18,184 nucleotides of DNA from an uncultured Lachnospiraceae bacterium. Lineage in GTDB: Bacteria > Bacillota > Clostridia > Lachnospirales > Lachnospiraceae. Within the stretch, counting starts at the first letter, position 1, and each line of letters begins with the position of its first letter. A program made the position numbers and the translations under genes. The notes beneath the pieces are model-generated. The model was not told the DNA's origin, made no database searches, and saw only the letters and a list, made by a program, of their open reading frames with translations. Positions 1 to 7,676 of this stretch are shown here, piece by piece. Location: positions 1-18,184 of the forward strand of contig CAJTOV010000073.1 in NCBI GenBank assembly GCA_910577765.1, written 5' to 3'.

Positions 1-164
1 CAGACGCACAGCTGACACGAATATCAAGCACTATTTACTTCGGGATTAATGCAACAATGTACTAGTATGCCGGGTATGAGTTCGTTAATTAAATCACATC
101 ATACTTATTGTTATTTTCTCACAAATATGAAAAATAGTCCAGCATTTTTTGCAGATTGATGGGG
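1..164. other. AT-rich intergenic stretch without a gene
   Basis: The first 164 bases are clearly more AT-rich than what follows. They hold no open frame with a ribosome binding site or a recognisable product. No tRNA, repeat array or insertion-sequence end was seen. The only structure is the weak hairpin just inside, next to the stop codon of the first MATE gene, listed separately. Confidence 0.6.
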
Positions 165-187
165 AAAATGTTACGGCTCTGGTAACA
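165..187 (-). terminator. weak hairpin terminator after the first MATE gene
   Basis: Read on the minus strand directly after the MATE stop codon at 190-192, TGTTAC (187-182) and GTAACA (174-169) form a 6-bp stem with a 7-nt loop, followed by TTTT. The stem is short and not GC-rich, so termination may be partial. The position, immediately after the last gene of a co-directional run, supports the call. Confidence 0.35.
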
Positions 188-189
188 GT

Positions 190-1620
190 TCAAGGGGTAT
201 CTGAACTGTTGCACGGCTCTCTGCTCGCCTGCAAGGCAGCACCGGCTTCCTCCTCCCGCAGCTGCCCAAGCTCCTTCAGTATCCCTGCCACCACCACCGT
301 GGCCAGCACAAAGGTCAGCATATCCGCAATGGGCTGGGCAATCTGAAGGCCGAAAAGTCCAAACACCTTTGGCAGCACCAGCAGCGCCGGAATCAGGAAC
401 AGTCCCTGCCTTCCCATGGCCACAATGGAGGCCCGGAAGCCGTAGCCGATGGACTGGGTCAGCATGTTGACCATAATCACCCAGGCCTGGAAGGGCATGG
501 TCAGAACCTGAAGCCGCAGCACCAGGGTTCCGATCTCAATAACCTGAAGGTCCTCCCGCCGGAAGGCCGTAATAATGGGACGGCTGAAACAGAAGGCCAC
601 AATGCCAAAGGAGGTCAGCATCACCACAGCCACCTTCACACAGAACCAGAATGCCTCCAGAACCCGGTCATAGCGCTTTGCGCCGAAGTTGAATCCGCAC
701 ACCGGCTGGAAGGCCTGGCCAAAGCCGATGAGGCTGGAATTGATGAACATCATAAACCGGGTCACAATGGACATGGCCGCAATGGCCGCATCCCCAAAAG
801 GACCTGCCGCAAAATTCAGCACAACGGTGGCCACACTGGCCAGCCCCTGGCGGCAGAAGGAAGGCAGTCCCGCATGGAGAATGCTTCCGTATATGGCGGC
901 TGTGGGACGAAATCTGGAAATCTGGATCTTGATACAGTCCTCATGGGAATTGCACTGGTACAGAAGAATCCCGAAACTGACCATCTGGCTGACCATGGTG
1001 GCAATGGCTGCCCCGGAGATCCCCATGTGGAATCCGAAGATAAACAGCGGGTCCAGAATCATGTTGAGAATCCCGCCGGTGGTGATGCCGATCATGGCAA
1101 AGAGGGCGCTGCCCTGGGCCCTTAAGATATTATTCATCACAAAGGAGGTCAGCATAAACGGAGCGGCAAACAGAATATACCGGGCATAGTCCTGGGCATA
1201 AGGCGCAATGGTCTGTGTGGCCCCAAGGAAATACACCATCTGCCTGGAAAACAGGGTGCCAAACAGGGTGATCAGGATTCCGATGATCCCTGCCGTGTAG
1301 AATGCCACTGCCGCAAAGACCCCGGCCTTCTCCTCCTGCCGGTCCCCCAGGGCCCGGGAAATATTGTTGCCGCTTCCCATTCCCAGGGTGAAGCCGATGG
1401 CCTGGATCATGGCCATGGCCGAGAAGATCACCCCCACGGCCCCGGAGGCGCTGGTGCCGATCTGGCTGACGAAAAAGGTGTCTGCCATGTTGTAGATGGA
1501 AGTCACCAGCATACTGATGATGGTGGGAACCGCCAGGGACGGAATCAGCCTGTTCACCGGAGTCTCAATCATCTGTCTGAATTTTTCTTCTTTTGTCATT
1601 GCCTTTGTCATGGCTGTCAT
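190..1620 (-). CDS. MATE family efflux transporter (downstream member of a tandem pair)
   Basis: Predicted polytopic inner-membrane exporter of the multidrug and toxic compound extrusion family, which couples drug or metabolite export to Na+ or H+ influx. About 476 residues with roughly twelve hydrophobic segments. Family-typical stretches include PTIISMLVTSIYNMADTFFV near the N terminus, ALGDRQEEKAG after helix 2-3, and a second-half counterpart QPVCGFNFGAKRYDRV. The start is placed at the ATG whose first bases overlap the stop of the preceding gene (ATGA at 1617-1620), implying translational coupling. A second ATG at 1611 sits better behind AAAGGG, so the exact start is uncertain by three codons. 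The two MATE proteins differ clearly in sequence, so this is not a recent duplication. Substrate cannot be inferred; coupled translation raises the possibility that the pair works as a heteromer, which is speculative. Confidence 0.9.
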   Translation of the reverse strand: MTAMTKAMTKEEKFRQMIETPVNRLIPSLAVPTIISMLVTSIYNMADTFFVSQIGTSASGAVGVIFSAMAMIQAIGFTLGMGSGNNISRALGDRQEEKAGVFAAVAFYTAGIIGILITLFGTLFSRQMVYFLGATQTIAPYAQDYARYILFAAPFMLTSFVMNNILRAQGSALFAMIGITTGGILNMILDPLFIFGFHMGISGAAIATMVSQMVSFGILLYQCNSHEDCIKIQISRFRPTAAIYGSILHAGLPSFCRQGLASVATVVLNFAAGPFGDAAIAAMSIVTRFMMFINSSLIGFGQAFQPVCGFNFGAKRYDRVLEAFWFCVKVAVVMLTSFGIVAFCFSRPIITAFRREDLQVIEIGTLVLRLQVLTMPFQAWVIMVNMLTQSIGYGFRASIVAMGRQGLFLIPALLVLPKVFGLFGLQIAQPIADMLTFVLATVVVAGILKELGQLREEEAGAALQASREPCNSSDTP

Positions 1621-2981
1621 CCCTTTCTCTGTTTCACGGCTTCCAGACGCCCCAGGGTCCAGATATAATAGGTCACAAAGACAACTCCCTTGGTCACACT
1701 GGTGATGGTCAATGCCCACCAGATTCCGTCCAGCCCCAGGACCGTGGCACTAAGCACCAGGGCCACGGGAATCCTGGCGGCTGTCAGGACAATGGTGATC
1801 ACGGAGCTGGACAGGGTCTTGCCCAGGCCCTGGAGAGCCCCCACGGTCATAAGCTCCAGACACATAGGCATCTGGCCGCAGCCCAGAATAAACAGGTAGC
1901 TGACCCCTGCCGGAAGAATCTCCGGCTCCCGGATAAAGATCTGGAAAATCGGCGCCGCCCCAAAGACCAGCAGCAGGGAGGTCATGGTTCCCCAGATACC
2001 GGTGACCGCCAAGGCCACCCAGTAGCTTCTTCTCACTCGGCCATAGAGCCTGGCGCCAAAATTCTGTCCGGTAAAGGCATTCATGGCAGCCCCAAAGCCC
2101 TCTGCCATAAACCAGGAAATACTCTCCACCTGGCCACCTACCCGCTGGACCGCAATGGCGGCATCCCCCCAGGACGCCACCATTTTTGTCAGAATCATGG
2201 ACATGCTGCAATAGAGCATGCTCTGAAGGGCCGAAGGCAGGCCCAGGGCTGTAATCACCCGGAAATACCGCCAGCCAGTGCCATGCCATATTCTGATCTT
2301 ATCAAATAAAACCGAATCCTGCAATGCCCGCAGAACCAGAATCAGGGTCACCACGGCCTGGGCCGTCACCGTAGCCACCGCCGCCCCCACGGTCTCCAGC
2401 CTGGGAAACGGTCCCAGCCCGAAGATCAGCACCGGGTCAAGGACCATATTGGCCACCAGTCCGGTACTGTTGGCCAGAAACGGCGTCCGGCTGTCCCCGA
2501 TGGCGGTGTAGAGTCCGGTCATGGTCTGGTTCAGAAAGGAAAACAGAATCAGGCCACCTGTAATCTGGAGATAATGCCTGGCATCCCGGATGGTTCCCGG
2601 ACTCTCCAGTCCGAAAAAGCCGATCAGGCGGCCTGCCCCAAAGAAGGTCACCGCAGAAAAGCCCAGGGCCAGAAGGACTGCCAGCTGAATGGCGCCTCTG
2701 CCGTATTCCACCGCGTCTTTACTGCTTCCTTCCCCCAGGCTGTGGGCCACCTTTACCTGGCCGCCCATTTTTGCCAGAGTCACCAGACCGTTGGCCAGCC
2801 AGGTGAACATGCCTGCCGCCCCCACTGCCGTAAACGCATGGCTGCCCACTCTTCCGATCCAGGCCATATCCGTCAGATTGTAAGCCATCTGCACCATGGA
2901 AGTCGCCATGATCGGCACTGCCAGCCCGGTCAGGGACGGCAGAATCTTCCCATGCAGCAGATCAATATGTCTCGTTCCCAT
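1617..2981 (-). CDS. MATE family efflux transporter (upstream member of a tandem pair)
   Basis: A 454-residue polytopic membrane exporter of the MATE family, with about twelve hydrophobic helices. Family marks are LAVPIMATSMVQMAYNLTDM (residues 18-37), VKVAHSLGEGSS after the third helix, and AFTGQNFGARLYGRVRRSYW in the second half, where a conserved GxxxGA-type turn is expected. The ATG at 2981 lies 18 bases after the NfnB stop; the ribosome binding site in front is purine-rich (AAGGGAAAGAAG) but not canonical, so expression may rely partly on readthrough from nfnB. Its stop overlaps the start of the next MATE gene. Placement after the NfnAB pair suggests co-transcription, but I see no functional link between electron bifurcation and export. 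Family assignment is secure; substrate is unknown. Confidence 0.9.
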   Translation of the reverse strand: MGTRHIDLLHGKILPSLTGLAVPIMATSMVQMAYNLTDMAWIGRVGSHAFTAVGAAGMFTWLANGLVTLAKMGGQVKVAHSLGEGSSKDAVEYGRGAIQLAVLLALGFSAVTFFGAGRLIGFFGLESPGTIRDARHYLQITGGLILFSFLNQTMTGLYTAIGDSRTPFLANSTGLVANMVLDPVLIFGLGPFPRLETVGAAVATVTAQAVVTLILVLRALQDSVLFDKIRIWHGTGWRYFRVITALGLPSALQSMLYCSMSMILTKMVASWGDAAIAVQRVGGQVESISWFMAEGFGAAMNAFTGQNFGARLYGRVRRSYWVALAVTGIWGTMTSLLLVFGAAPIFQIFIREPEILPAGVSYLFILGCGQMPMCLELMTVGALQGLGKTLSSSVITIVLTAARIPVALVLSATVLGLDGIWWALTITSVTKGVVFVTYYIWTLGRLEAVKQRKG

Positions 2982-2999
2982 GGTATCCGCTTCTTTCCC

Positions 3000-4394
3000 T
3001 TACGCTTCTTTGCCGGACAGCCAGGCGTGGATTCCCTGGGCCCCATGTTTCCCGGCCTCCATGGCCAGAATCACCGTGGCTGCCCCGGTTACCGCATCCC
3101 CGCCGGCAAATACTCCCTGCCGGGTAGTCTGCCCATTTTCCGCTTCCGCGATTATACATTTCCGCTTATTGGTCTCCAGCCCCTTTGTGGTGGAGGAAAT
3201 CAGCGGATTGGGGGAGGTGCCCAGGGACATGATCACCGTGTCCACCTCAATGGTGTAATCGGAACCTTCAATCTCCACCGGTCTTCTCCTGCCCGAGGCA
3301 TCCGGCTCTCCCAGTTCCATTTTCCGCACTACCATGCCCTTGACCCAGCCCTGGTCGTCGGTGAGAATCTCCACCGGGTTGGTCAGCAGGTCAAAGACCA
3401 CACCCTCTTCCTTTGCGTGGTGGACCTCCTCCACACGGGCCGGCAGCTCCGCCTCGCTGCGGCGGTAGACAATATGTACCTCCGCTCCCAGCCGCAGGGC
3501 GGTCCTGGCCGCATCCATGGCCACATTGCCGCCACCTACCACAGCCACCTTCCGGCCGGCCACAATGGGAGTGTCATAGTCCTCCCGGAAAGCCTTCATC
3601 AGGTTGCTTCTGGTTAAGTATTCGTTGGCGGAAAATACTCCGTTGGCATTCTCCCCGGGGATTCCCATGAACTTAGGCAGACCGGCTCCGGAGCCGATGA
3701 ACACCGCCTCAAAGCCTTCCTCCTCCAGGAGCTCATCAATGGTCACCGATTTGCCGATAATCACATCCGTCTCAATGGTGACTCCCATCTTCTTCACATT
3801 CTCGATCTCCGTGCGGACTACCGTCTCCTTGGGCAGACGGAACTCGGGAATCCCGTAGGTCAGTACGCCCCCCGGCTCATGAAGGGCCTCGAATATGGTC
3901 ACCTCATAGCCCAGCCTGGCCAGATCCCCGGCGCAGGTAAGGCCGGCAGGACCGGAGCCTACCACGGCTACCCGGCGGCCGTTTTTCTCCGCGGTTACTT
4001 TGGGCACAAATCCGTTCTCCCTGGCCCAGTCTGCCACGAACCGCTCCAGCTTGCCGATGGATACCGGCTCCCCCTTGATGCCCCGGATACACTGTCCCTC
4101 GCACTGGGTCTCCTGGGGGCACACCCGCCCGCAGACTGCCGGAAGGGCAGAAGCCTCTGCGATGACACTGGCAGCCCCTTCAAAGTTGCCGGCCTCCACC
4201 TCCCGGATGAAGCCGGGGATATTGATGGATACCGGGCAGCCGCCCATGCATTTTGCATTGTTTTTGCACTTGAGGCACCTGGCTGCCTCTGCCATGGCCT
4301 CTTCCTGGTTATAACCGTAGCAGACCTCGTCAAAATTGGCTGCACGGACCTTTGCATCCTGCTCTCTTACAGGTACCTTTTTCAATACGTCCAC
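3000..4394 (-). CDS. nfnB: NfnB-type large subunit of ferredoxin:NADP+ oxidoreductase (GltA-like flavoprotein)
   Basis: A 464-residue iron-sulfur flavoprotein related to the small subunit of glutamate synthase. N-terminal cysteines 40, 43, 49, 53 (CX2CX5CX3C) and 88, 92, 98, 102 should bind two [4Fe-4S] clusters. A first dinucleotide fold (VAVVGSGPAGL, about 142-152) fits FAD and a second (VAVVGGGNVAM, about 283-293) fits NADPH, followed by the HIVYRRS phosphate-recognition segment. The C-terminal GVFAGGDAVTGAATVILAM is the usual FAD contact. Automated annotation would likely say glutamate synthase small subunit, but no large subunit is nearby and the preceding gene is an NfnA-type subunit. 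The pair therefore fits NfnAB, which bifurcates electrons between NADPH, NAD+ and ferredoxin. Translation starts at GTG, with AGGAGG ten bases upstream (4404-4409). The stop is 18 bases before the MATE pair. Confidence 0.85.
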   Translation of the reverse strand: MDVLKKVPVREQDAKVRAANFDEVCYGYNQEEAMAEAARCLKCKNNAKCMGGCPVSINIPGFIREVEAGNFEGAASVIAEASALPAVCGRVCPQETQCEGQCIRGIKGEPVSIGKLERFVADWARENGFVPKVTAEKNGRRVAVVGSGPAGLTCAGDLARLGYEVTIFEALHEPGGVLTYGIPEFRLPKETVVRTEIENVKKMGVTIETDVIIGKSVTIDELLEEEGFEAVFIGSGAGLPKFMGIPGENANGVFSANEYLTRSNLMKAFREDYDTPIVAGRKVAVVGGGNVAMDAARTALRLGAEVHIVYRRSEAELPARVEEVHHAKEEGVVFDLLTNPVEILTDDQGWVKGMVVRKMELGEPDASGRRRPVEIEGSDYTIEVDTVIMSLGTSPNPLISSTTKGLETNKRKCIIAEAENGQTTRQGVFAGGDAVTGAATVILAMEAGKHGAQGIHAWLSGKEA

Positions 4395-4433
4395 TTGTCT
4401 TTGTCCTCCTGATCTACTGTATGTTTCCGGTTA

Positions 4434-5315
4434 TCACCCGCACATGCCGCAGCCCCCGTGGTGGGTGTCCCCTTCCTGGGCCCGCAGCATGGCCCTGCCT
4501 TCCTGGGTCTTATAGATCTGCTGCCGCTTCATGGCCTCGTCAAAGTCCACCAGATGGCCGTCAAACTCCGGCCCGTCCACGCAGGCGAACTTCACTTCCC
4601 CGCCTACGCTGAGACGGCAGGCGCCGCACATGCCTGTGCCGTCCACCATCACCGGGTTCATGCTGACGATGGTTTTCAGCCCCAGCTCCCTGGTCAGCAG
4701 GCTTACGAATTTCATCATGATCATGGGCCCGATGGCCACACAGATATCATAGCGGATTCCCTGGTTCTGCACCAGGTCCCGGATTACCTCGGTCACCATG
4801 CCCTTGCGGCCATAGGAGCCGTCATCGGTGGTGACATAGAGATTGCCGGCCACCCCTTCCATCTCCTTCTCCAGAATCAGAAGCTCCCGGTTCTTGGCGC
4901 CTATGATCACGTCCGCGGCGATTCCGTGCTCCTTCATCCATTTCACCTGGGGATATACCGGAGCCGTGCCTACGCCGCCGGCCACAAACAGATACCGGCG
5001 TCCCCGCACCTGTTCCAGATCCTCTTTGACGAATTCCGAAGGCTGGCCCAGGGGGCCCACAAAATCCTGGAAGGCATCTCCTTCCCCAAGGCCTGCCATC
5101 CGCCGGGTGGAGGCACCTACGATCTGGAACACAATGGTCACGGTCCCCTTCTCCCGGTCAAAATCGCAGATGGTCAGGGGAATCCGCTCCCCCTTCCGGT
5201 CCATTTTCACAATCACAAATTCTCCCGGCTGGCAGGACCTGGCCACCCGCGGGGCCTCCACGTCCATCAGGAAAATCTTCTCTGCCAGCTTCCTGGCTTT
5301 TAAAATTTTGTACAT
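4434..5315 (-). CDS. nfnA: NfnA-type small subunit of ferredoxin:NADP+ oxidoreductase (dihydroorotate dehydrogenase electron-transfer-like)
   Basis: A 293-residue cytoplasmic FAD/[2Fe-2S] protein of the ferredoxin-NADP reductase type. It shows an FAD-binding barrel with RIPLTICDFD (about 44-53), an NAD-binding fold with LFVAGGVGTAPVYPQVKWMK (about 109-128), and a C-terminal cluster region VDGTGMCGACRLSVGG with C220, C223 and C235. An Asp (D215) stands where PyrK-type proteins have the first cysteine; replacement of a ligand by Asp is known from characterised NfnA proteins. The start is the ATG at 5315, with AGGAGG seven bases ahead; the frame stays open further upstream, but no in-frame start there has a ribosome binding site. 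It lies 39 bases before nfnB and 95 after dihydrofolate reductase. A sulfide dehydrogenase label is the usual alternative for such pairs. Confidence 0.85.
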   Translation of the reverse strand: MYKILKARKLAEKIFLMDVEAPRVARSCQPGEFVIVKMDRKGERIPLTICDFDREKGTVTIVFQIVGASTRRMAGLGEGDAFQDFVGPLGQPSEFVKEDLEQVRGRRYLFVAGGVGTAPVYPQVKWMKEHGIAADVIIGAKNRELLILEKEMEGVAGNLYVTTDDGSYGRKGMVTEVIRDLVQNQGIRYDICVAIGPMIMMKFVSLLTRELGLKTIVSMNPVMVDGTGMCGACRLSVGGEVKFACVDGPEFDGHLVDFDEAMKRQQIYKTQEGRAMLRAQEGDTHHGGCGMCG

Positions 5316-5410
5316 GTTTATCCTCCTGCCTTTTTGTTTATTCATGGCACCCGTTTCTGTACCCGTCACGGCTGCCGTTCTTCCTCTGTGCCCGGCCACA
5401 GCCCCACCGC

Positions 5411-5908
5411 TTATGCCTTGGCGCTCCGTTCATAGATCTGGTACGTATAACAAAGATTGAAATACGTCTGCTCCCCGCTTTCCTCCACCAGTTTCCACTG
5501 CCCATCCTGCTCCAGGTCCGGAAAATACGTGTCCGCCTGGTAGGCAAAATCTATGGCAGTCACAAAGGCACGGCCGCAGTAAGGCAGAAACTGCCTGTAG
5601 ACCTGGGCTCCGCCTATAACATAAATATCCTCATCCGAAAAGCTCTTCAGCTTCTCCAGAGTCTCCGCCACACTGTGGCAGACCAGGGCCCCCTTTACCT
5701 GATAGTCCGGGTCAGACGAAAGCACCAGGCTGGTCCGCTGGGGAAGGGGCCGGCCCCCCGGAAGGCTCTCCAGGGTCCTGCGTCCCATAACCACCACCTT
5801 GCCCAGGGTCATGTCCCGAAACCGTTTCTGGTCCTGGGGAATCGCCACCAGAAGCTGGCCGTTTTTCCCAATGGCCCAGTTTCTGTCTACTGCTGCGATC
5901 AGATTCAC
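5411..5908 (-). CDS. folA: dihydrofolate reductase
   Basis: Cytoplasmic NADPH-dependent reduction of 7,8-dihydrofolate to tetrahydrofolate, needed for thymidylate, purine and glycine metabolism. The 165-residue protein has the usual bacterial length. It begins MNLIAAVDRNWAIGKNGQL (substrate loop with WAIGKNG) and continues IPQDQKRFRDMTLGK with the catalytic acid in PQDQKRF. VVMGRRTLESLPGGRPLP is the NADPH-binding motif and YVIGGAQVYRQFLP the conserved GG turn. The open frame extends to 6082, but homology begins at the GTG at 5908, preceded by GGAAAGAGGG at suitable spacing, so this start was chosen. It follows a ThyX-like gene, the expected partner in folate-dependent dTMP synthesis. Trimethoprim sensitivity cannot be judged from sequence alone. 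Confidence 0.93.
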   Translation of the reverse strand: MNLIAAVDRNWAIGKNGQLLVAIPQDQKRFRDMTLGKVVVMGRRTLESLPGGRPLPQRTSLVLSSDPDYQVKGALVCHSVAETLEKLKSFSDEDIYVIGGAQVYRQFLPYCGRAFVTAIDFAYQADTYFPDLEQDGQWKLVEESGEQTYFNLCYTYQIYERSAKA

Positions 5909-6000
5909 GCTGTGCACCCTCTTTCCTTGTAACAGTCCCGCTCCAGGAGGCCTTTGGGGACCTGCCCTTTCCCCGGTACTGTCTGGTCTTTGTTTGCTAA

Positions 6001-6633
6001 CTAATCTGCCTCCGGTTCCTCTGCCATGATCAGCTCCCGTCCATAGGGCAGTCCGGCGATCCAGTCGCAGAAGGTATGCCACTCCTGGAGCTTGTGGCCC
6101 CGTCTTGCATAATAGATATTGACCAGGGTCTCATAATTCATGGTGCAGGTTCGCATCTGGTTGTAGCTGGAGGGAAGAAGCTGGATCATGTCATACCAGT
6201 CTTCCTTTGCCCTGGTCTCCATATACTTAAGACGGATCTGCTCCAGACGCTCCACCACGGTCTCCATGTAGGCCAGAGTCTCCCGGGTCATATGGTCATG
6301 GCTGAAATCATCCAGGCAGAAGGGCCTGCTGTGGATCTTATGCATGGTACTAGTGGAATTGGCCACTGTGGCCACCTTGTAGGTATCATACTCCTTCCAC
6401 CAGTAAAGAGGCGCCGTAATATCCACGGAAACAAAGATCTGGCGGATGAACTTGCGGTGGTCGCTGCCTGCCAGCCGCAGCCGTCTGGCCAGTCCCAGGT
6501 CATTGGGCCCCAGCACATAGTTTCCCGCCTCATCATAGCTGCTGTCCATCCGCTCCCAGCTGTTCATGGGATTGCGGGCACCACGCATGGCATTTTCCAG
6601 ATTCATGACACTGGTGCGTTCCAGTTTAATCAT
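6001..6633 (-). CDS. divergent ThyX-like (flavin-dependent thymidylate synthase family) protein
   Basis: A 210-residue cytoplasmic protein whose two best-conserved blocks align with ThyX. Residues 84-99 (TYKVATVANSTSTMHK) occupy the place of the ThyX signature RHRxxSxNxxSxRY, and residues 165-185 (MNYETLVNIYYARRGHKLQEW) match the usual TMNARELLHFFRLR..AQWE block that binds dUMP. DHRKFIRQIFVSVDITAPLY before the signature resembles the ThyX strand/helix leading to it. The signature is strongly degenerate: the first Arg-His-Arg reads Thr-Tyr-Lys, and the Ser pattern is shifted. It may be a catalytically active subfamily or a protein of changed function. Location directly ahead of dihydrofolate reductase supports a role in dTMP/folate metabolism. 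Start ATG at 6633 has GGAG seven bases upstream and lies about 50 nt after a good promoter. The family call is by motif comparison only. Confidence 0.65.
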   Translation of the reverse strand: MIKLERTSVMNLENAMRGARNPMNSWERMDSSYDEAGNYVLGPNDLGLARRLRLAGSDHRKFIRQIFVSVDITAPLYWWKEYDTYKVATVANSTSTMHKIHSRPFCLDDFSHDHMTRETLAYMETVVERLEQIRLKYMETRAKEDWYDMIQLLPSSYNQMRTCTMNYETLVNIYYARRGHKLQEWHTFCDWIAGLPYGRELIMAEEPEAD

Positions 6634-6668
6634 ATCTACACTCCGTTCTGTTTCCTTATAAAATACAA

Positions 6669-6686
6669 GATGGCACCACTGCCATC
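6669..6686 (-). promoter_or_regulatory. GC-rich stem-loop at the 5' end of the thyX-like transcript
   Basis: GATGGCA and TGCCATC pair in a perfect 7-bp stem with a 4-nt loop. The element begins about seven bases after the TATAAT box, so it would sit at the extreme 5' end of the mRNA, or act as an operator at the start site. There is no following U-tract, which argues against a terminator. Confidence 0.45.
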
Positions 6687-6692
6687 CTGTTT

Positions 6693-6721
6693 ATTATAGC
6701 GAAACGAGTCCCATATAGCAA
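6693..6721 (-). promoter_or_regulatory. sigma-A-type promoter of the thyX-like/folA/nfn transcript
   Basis: On the minus strand a perfect TATAAT (6698-6693) lies 17 nt after TTGCTA (6721-6716). Transcription would start near 6686, giving a leader of about 50 nt before the ATG at 6633. A TTGACT five bases further upstream would leave 22 nt of spacing and is less likely to be the -35 box. Confidence 0.65.
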
Positions 6722-6752
6722 GTCAATTTTAGGCCCCCGTAAACAGTAACAC

Positions 6753-7676
6753 CTACAGCACCACATTCCCCAGAAATACCACCAGCGGAATGGTAAACAA
6801 GGACAAAAGCGTGGTGATGGCGAACAGCTCCGACGCATAATTGCTGTCCCGGTTGTACTGAAGGGCAAACATGGTCCCCATGGCGCAGGTAGGGCAGGCA
6901 GACGCCACCAGCACTGCCAGCTTCACCATCAGATTCACCGGCACAAAGGCCAGAATCAGAAGGGCCAGCAAAGGCTCTGCCAGCAGCTTTAAGAAGCTGA
7001 TCCAGTAGGTTCTGGGACGCTTCAGGGCAGAAAGCAGGTTGCTCTCCGCCAGGTTGCAGCCTGCCACCAGCATGGCCAGGGGGGTATTCATGTCCCCTAC
7101 CATCTTCATGGGCTCTGCCACAATGGACGGAACCTGAATCCGTGCCAGAAAACAGACAATCCCCAGGCCGATGGCGATGGTGGCCGGCTGGATAAACTGC
7201 CTGACCACGGTCTTTATATCCGCACTTCCCGTCATCAGGGCCAGACCGTGGGACCAGATGATCAGGTTGAACACGGTAATATAGGCCGTTATGTAAAATA
7301 CGCCCTCACTGCCCAGGATTCCGTTGATCAGGGGGATTCCGATGAATCCGCAGTTGGAATAGATGGCGCTGAGCCGCTCGATCTCCGCATTGGCCCTGCC
7401 CTTGTCCGGGACCAGAAACTGGATCACCACAATAGCCGCCACCATGCTGGCCACTCCCAGGGCCGCGGTCAGAACCAGTCCCAAAAACCGCTCCTGCCGG
7501 AATTCGATCTGGTAGGACATAAACAGCATGGCCGGACAGATCACCTGCAAAAGCAGCCCGGACAGACGCTTGTTGGTCTGGTGGTCGATAATGTCCACCC
7601 GGAAGGCAATCACCCCTGCAAACAGAATCAGAAACATTTCCACAATCTTTTCAATGGTTATCAGAGTCAGTTCCAT
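6753..7676 (-). CDS. AEC family transporter (auxin efflux carrier/malate permease type)
   Basis: A 307-residue membrane protein with about ten hydrophobic helices in two halves, as in the AEC family of bacterial transporters. Recognisable parts are KRLSGLLLQVICPAMLFMSY (helix 2 with the conserved Pro), YSNCGFIGIPLINGILGSEG (the N-x-G-F-x-G-x-P motif typical of the family), MNTPLAMLVAGCNLAE, and VASACPTCAMGTMFALQYN near the C terminus. Family members move organic anions such as malate; the substrate here is not deducible. The ATG at 7676 overlaps the mocA-like stop by ten bases, so it is likely translated from the same message as the selenium/molybdenum hydroxylase maturation genes. This suggests, without proving, that it imports or exports a substrate or product of that hydroxylase. 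The stop is followed by the promoter of the next transcript. Confidence 0.88.
   Translation of the reverse strand: MELTLITIEKIVEMFLILFAGVIAFRVDIIDHQTNKRLSGLLLQVICPAMLFMSYQIEFRQERFLGLVLTAALGVASMVAAIVVIQFLVPDKGRANAEIERLSAIYSNCGFIGIPLINGILGSEGVFYITAYITVFNLIIWSHGLALMTGSADIKTVVRQFIQPATIAIGLGIVCFLARIQVPSIVAEPMKMVGDMNTPLAMLVAGCNLAESNLLSALKRPRTYWISFLKLLAEPLLALLILAFVPVNLMVKLAVLVASACPTCAMGTMFALQYNRDSNYASELFAITTLLSLFTIPLVVFLGNVVL

Noticed and set aside
2574..3617. Long plus-strand open frame, and many others opposite the minus-strand genes
   Set aside because: They are antisense shadows of well-supported MATE and nfnB genes, have no ribosome binding site, and give proteins of odd composition rich in Gly, His, Pro and Arg.
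3000..4394. Glutamate synthase small subunit as functional call
   Set aside because: No large glutamate synthase subunit nearby; adjacency to an NfnA-type subunit makes NfnB more likely.
5909..6082. N-terminal extension of dihydrofolate reductase to 6082
   Set aside because: The added residues match nothing, overlap the ThyX-like gene, and the GTG at 5908 has a good ribosome binding site at the family's usual N terminus.
6721..6726. TTGACT as -35 box of the ThyX-like gene
   Set aside because: Spacing to TATAAT would be 22 nt; TTGCTA at 6721-6716 gives 17 nt.
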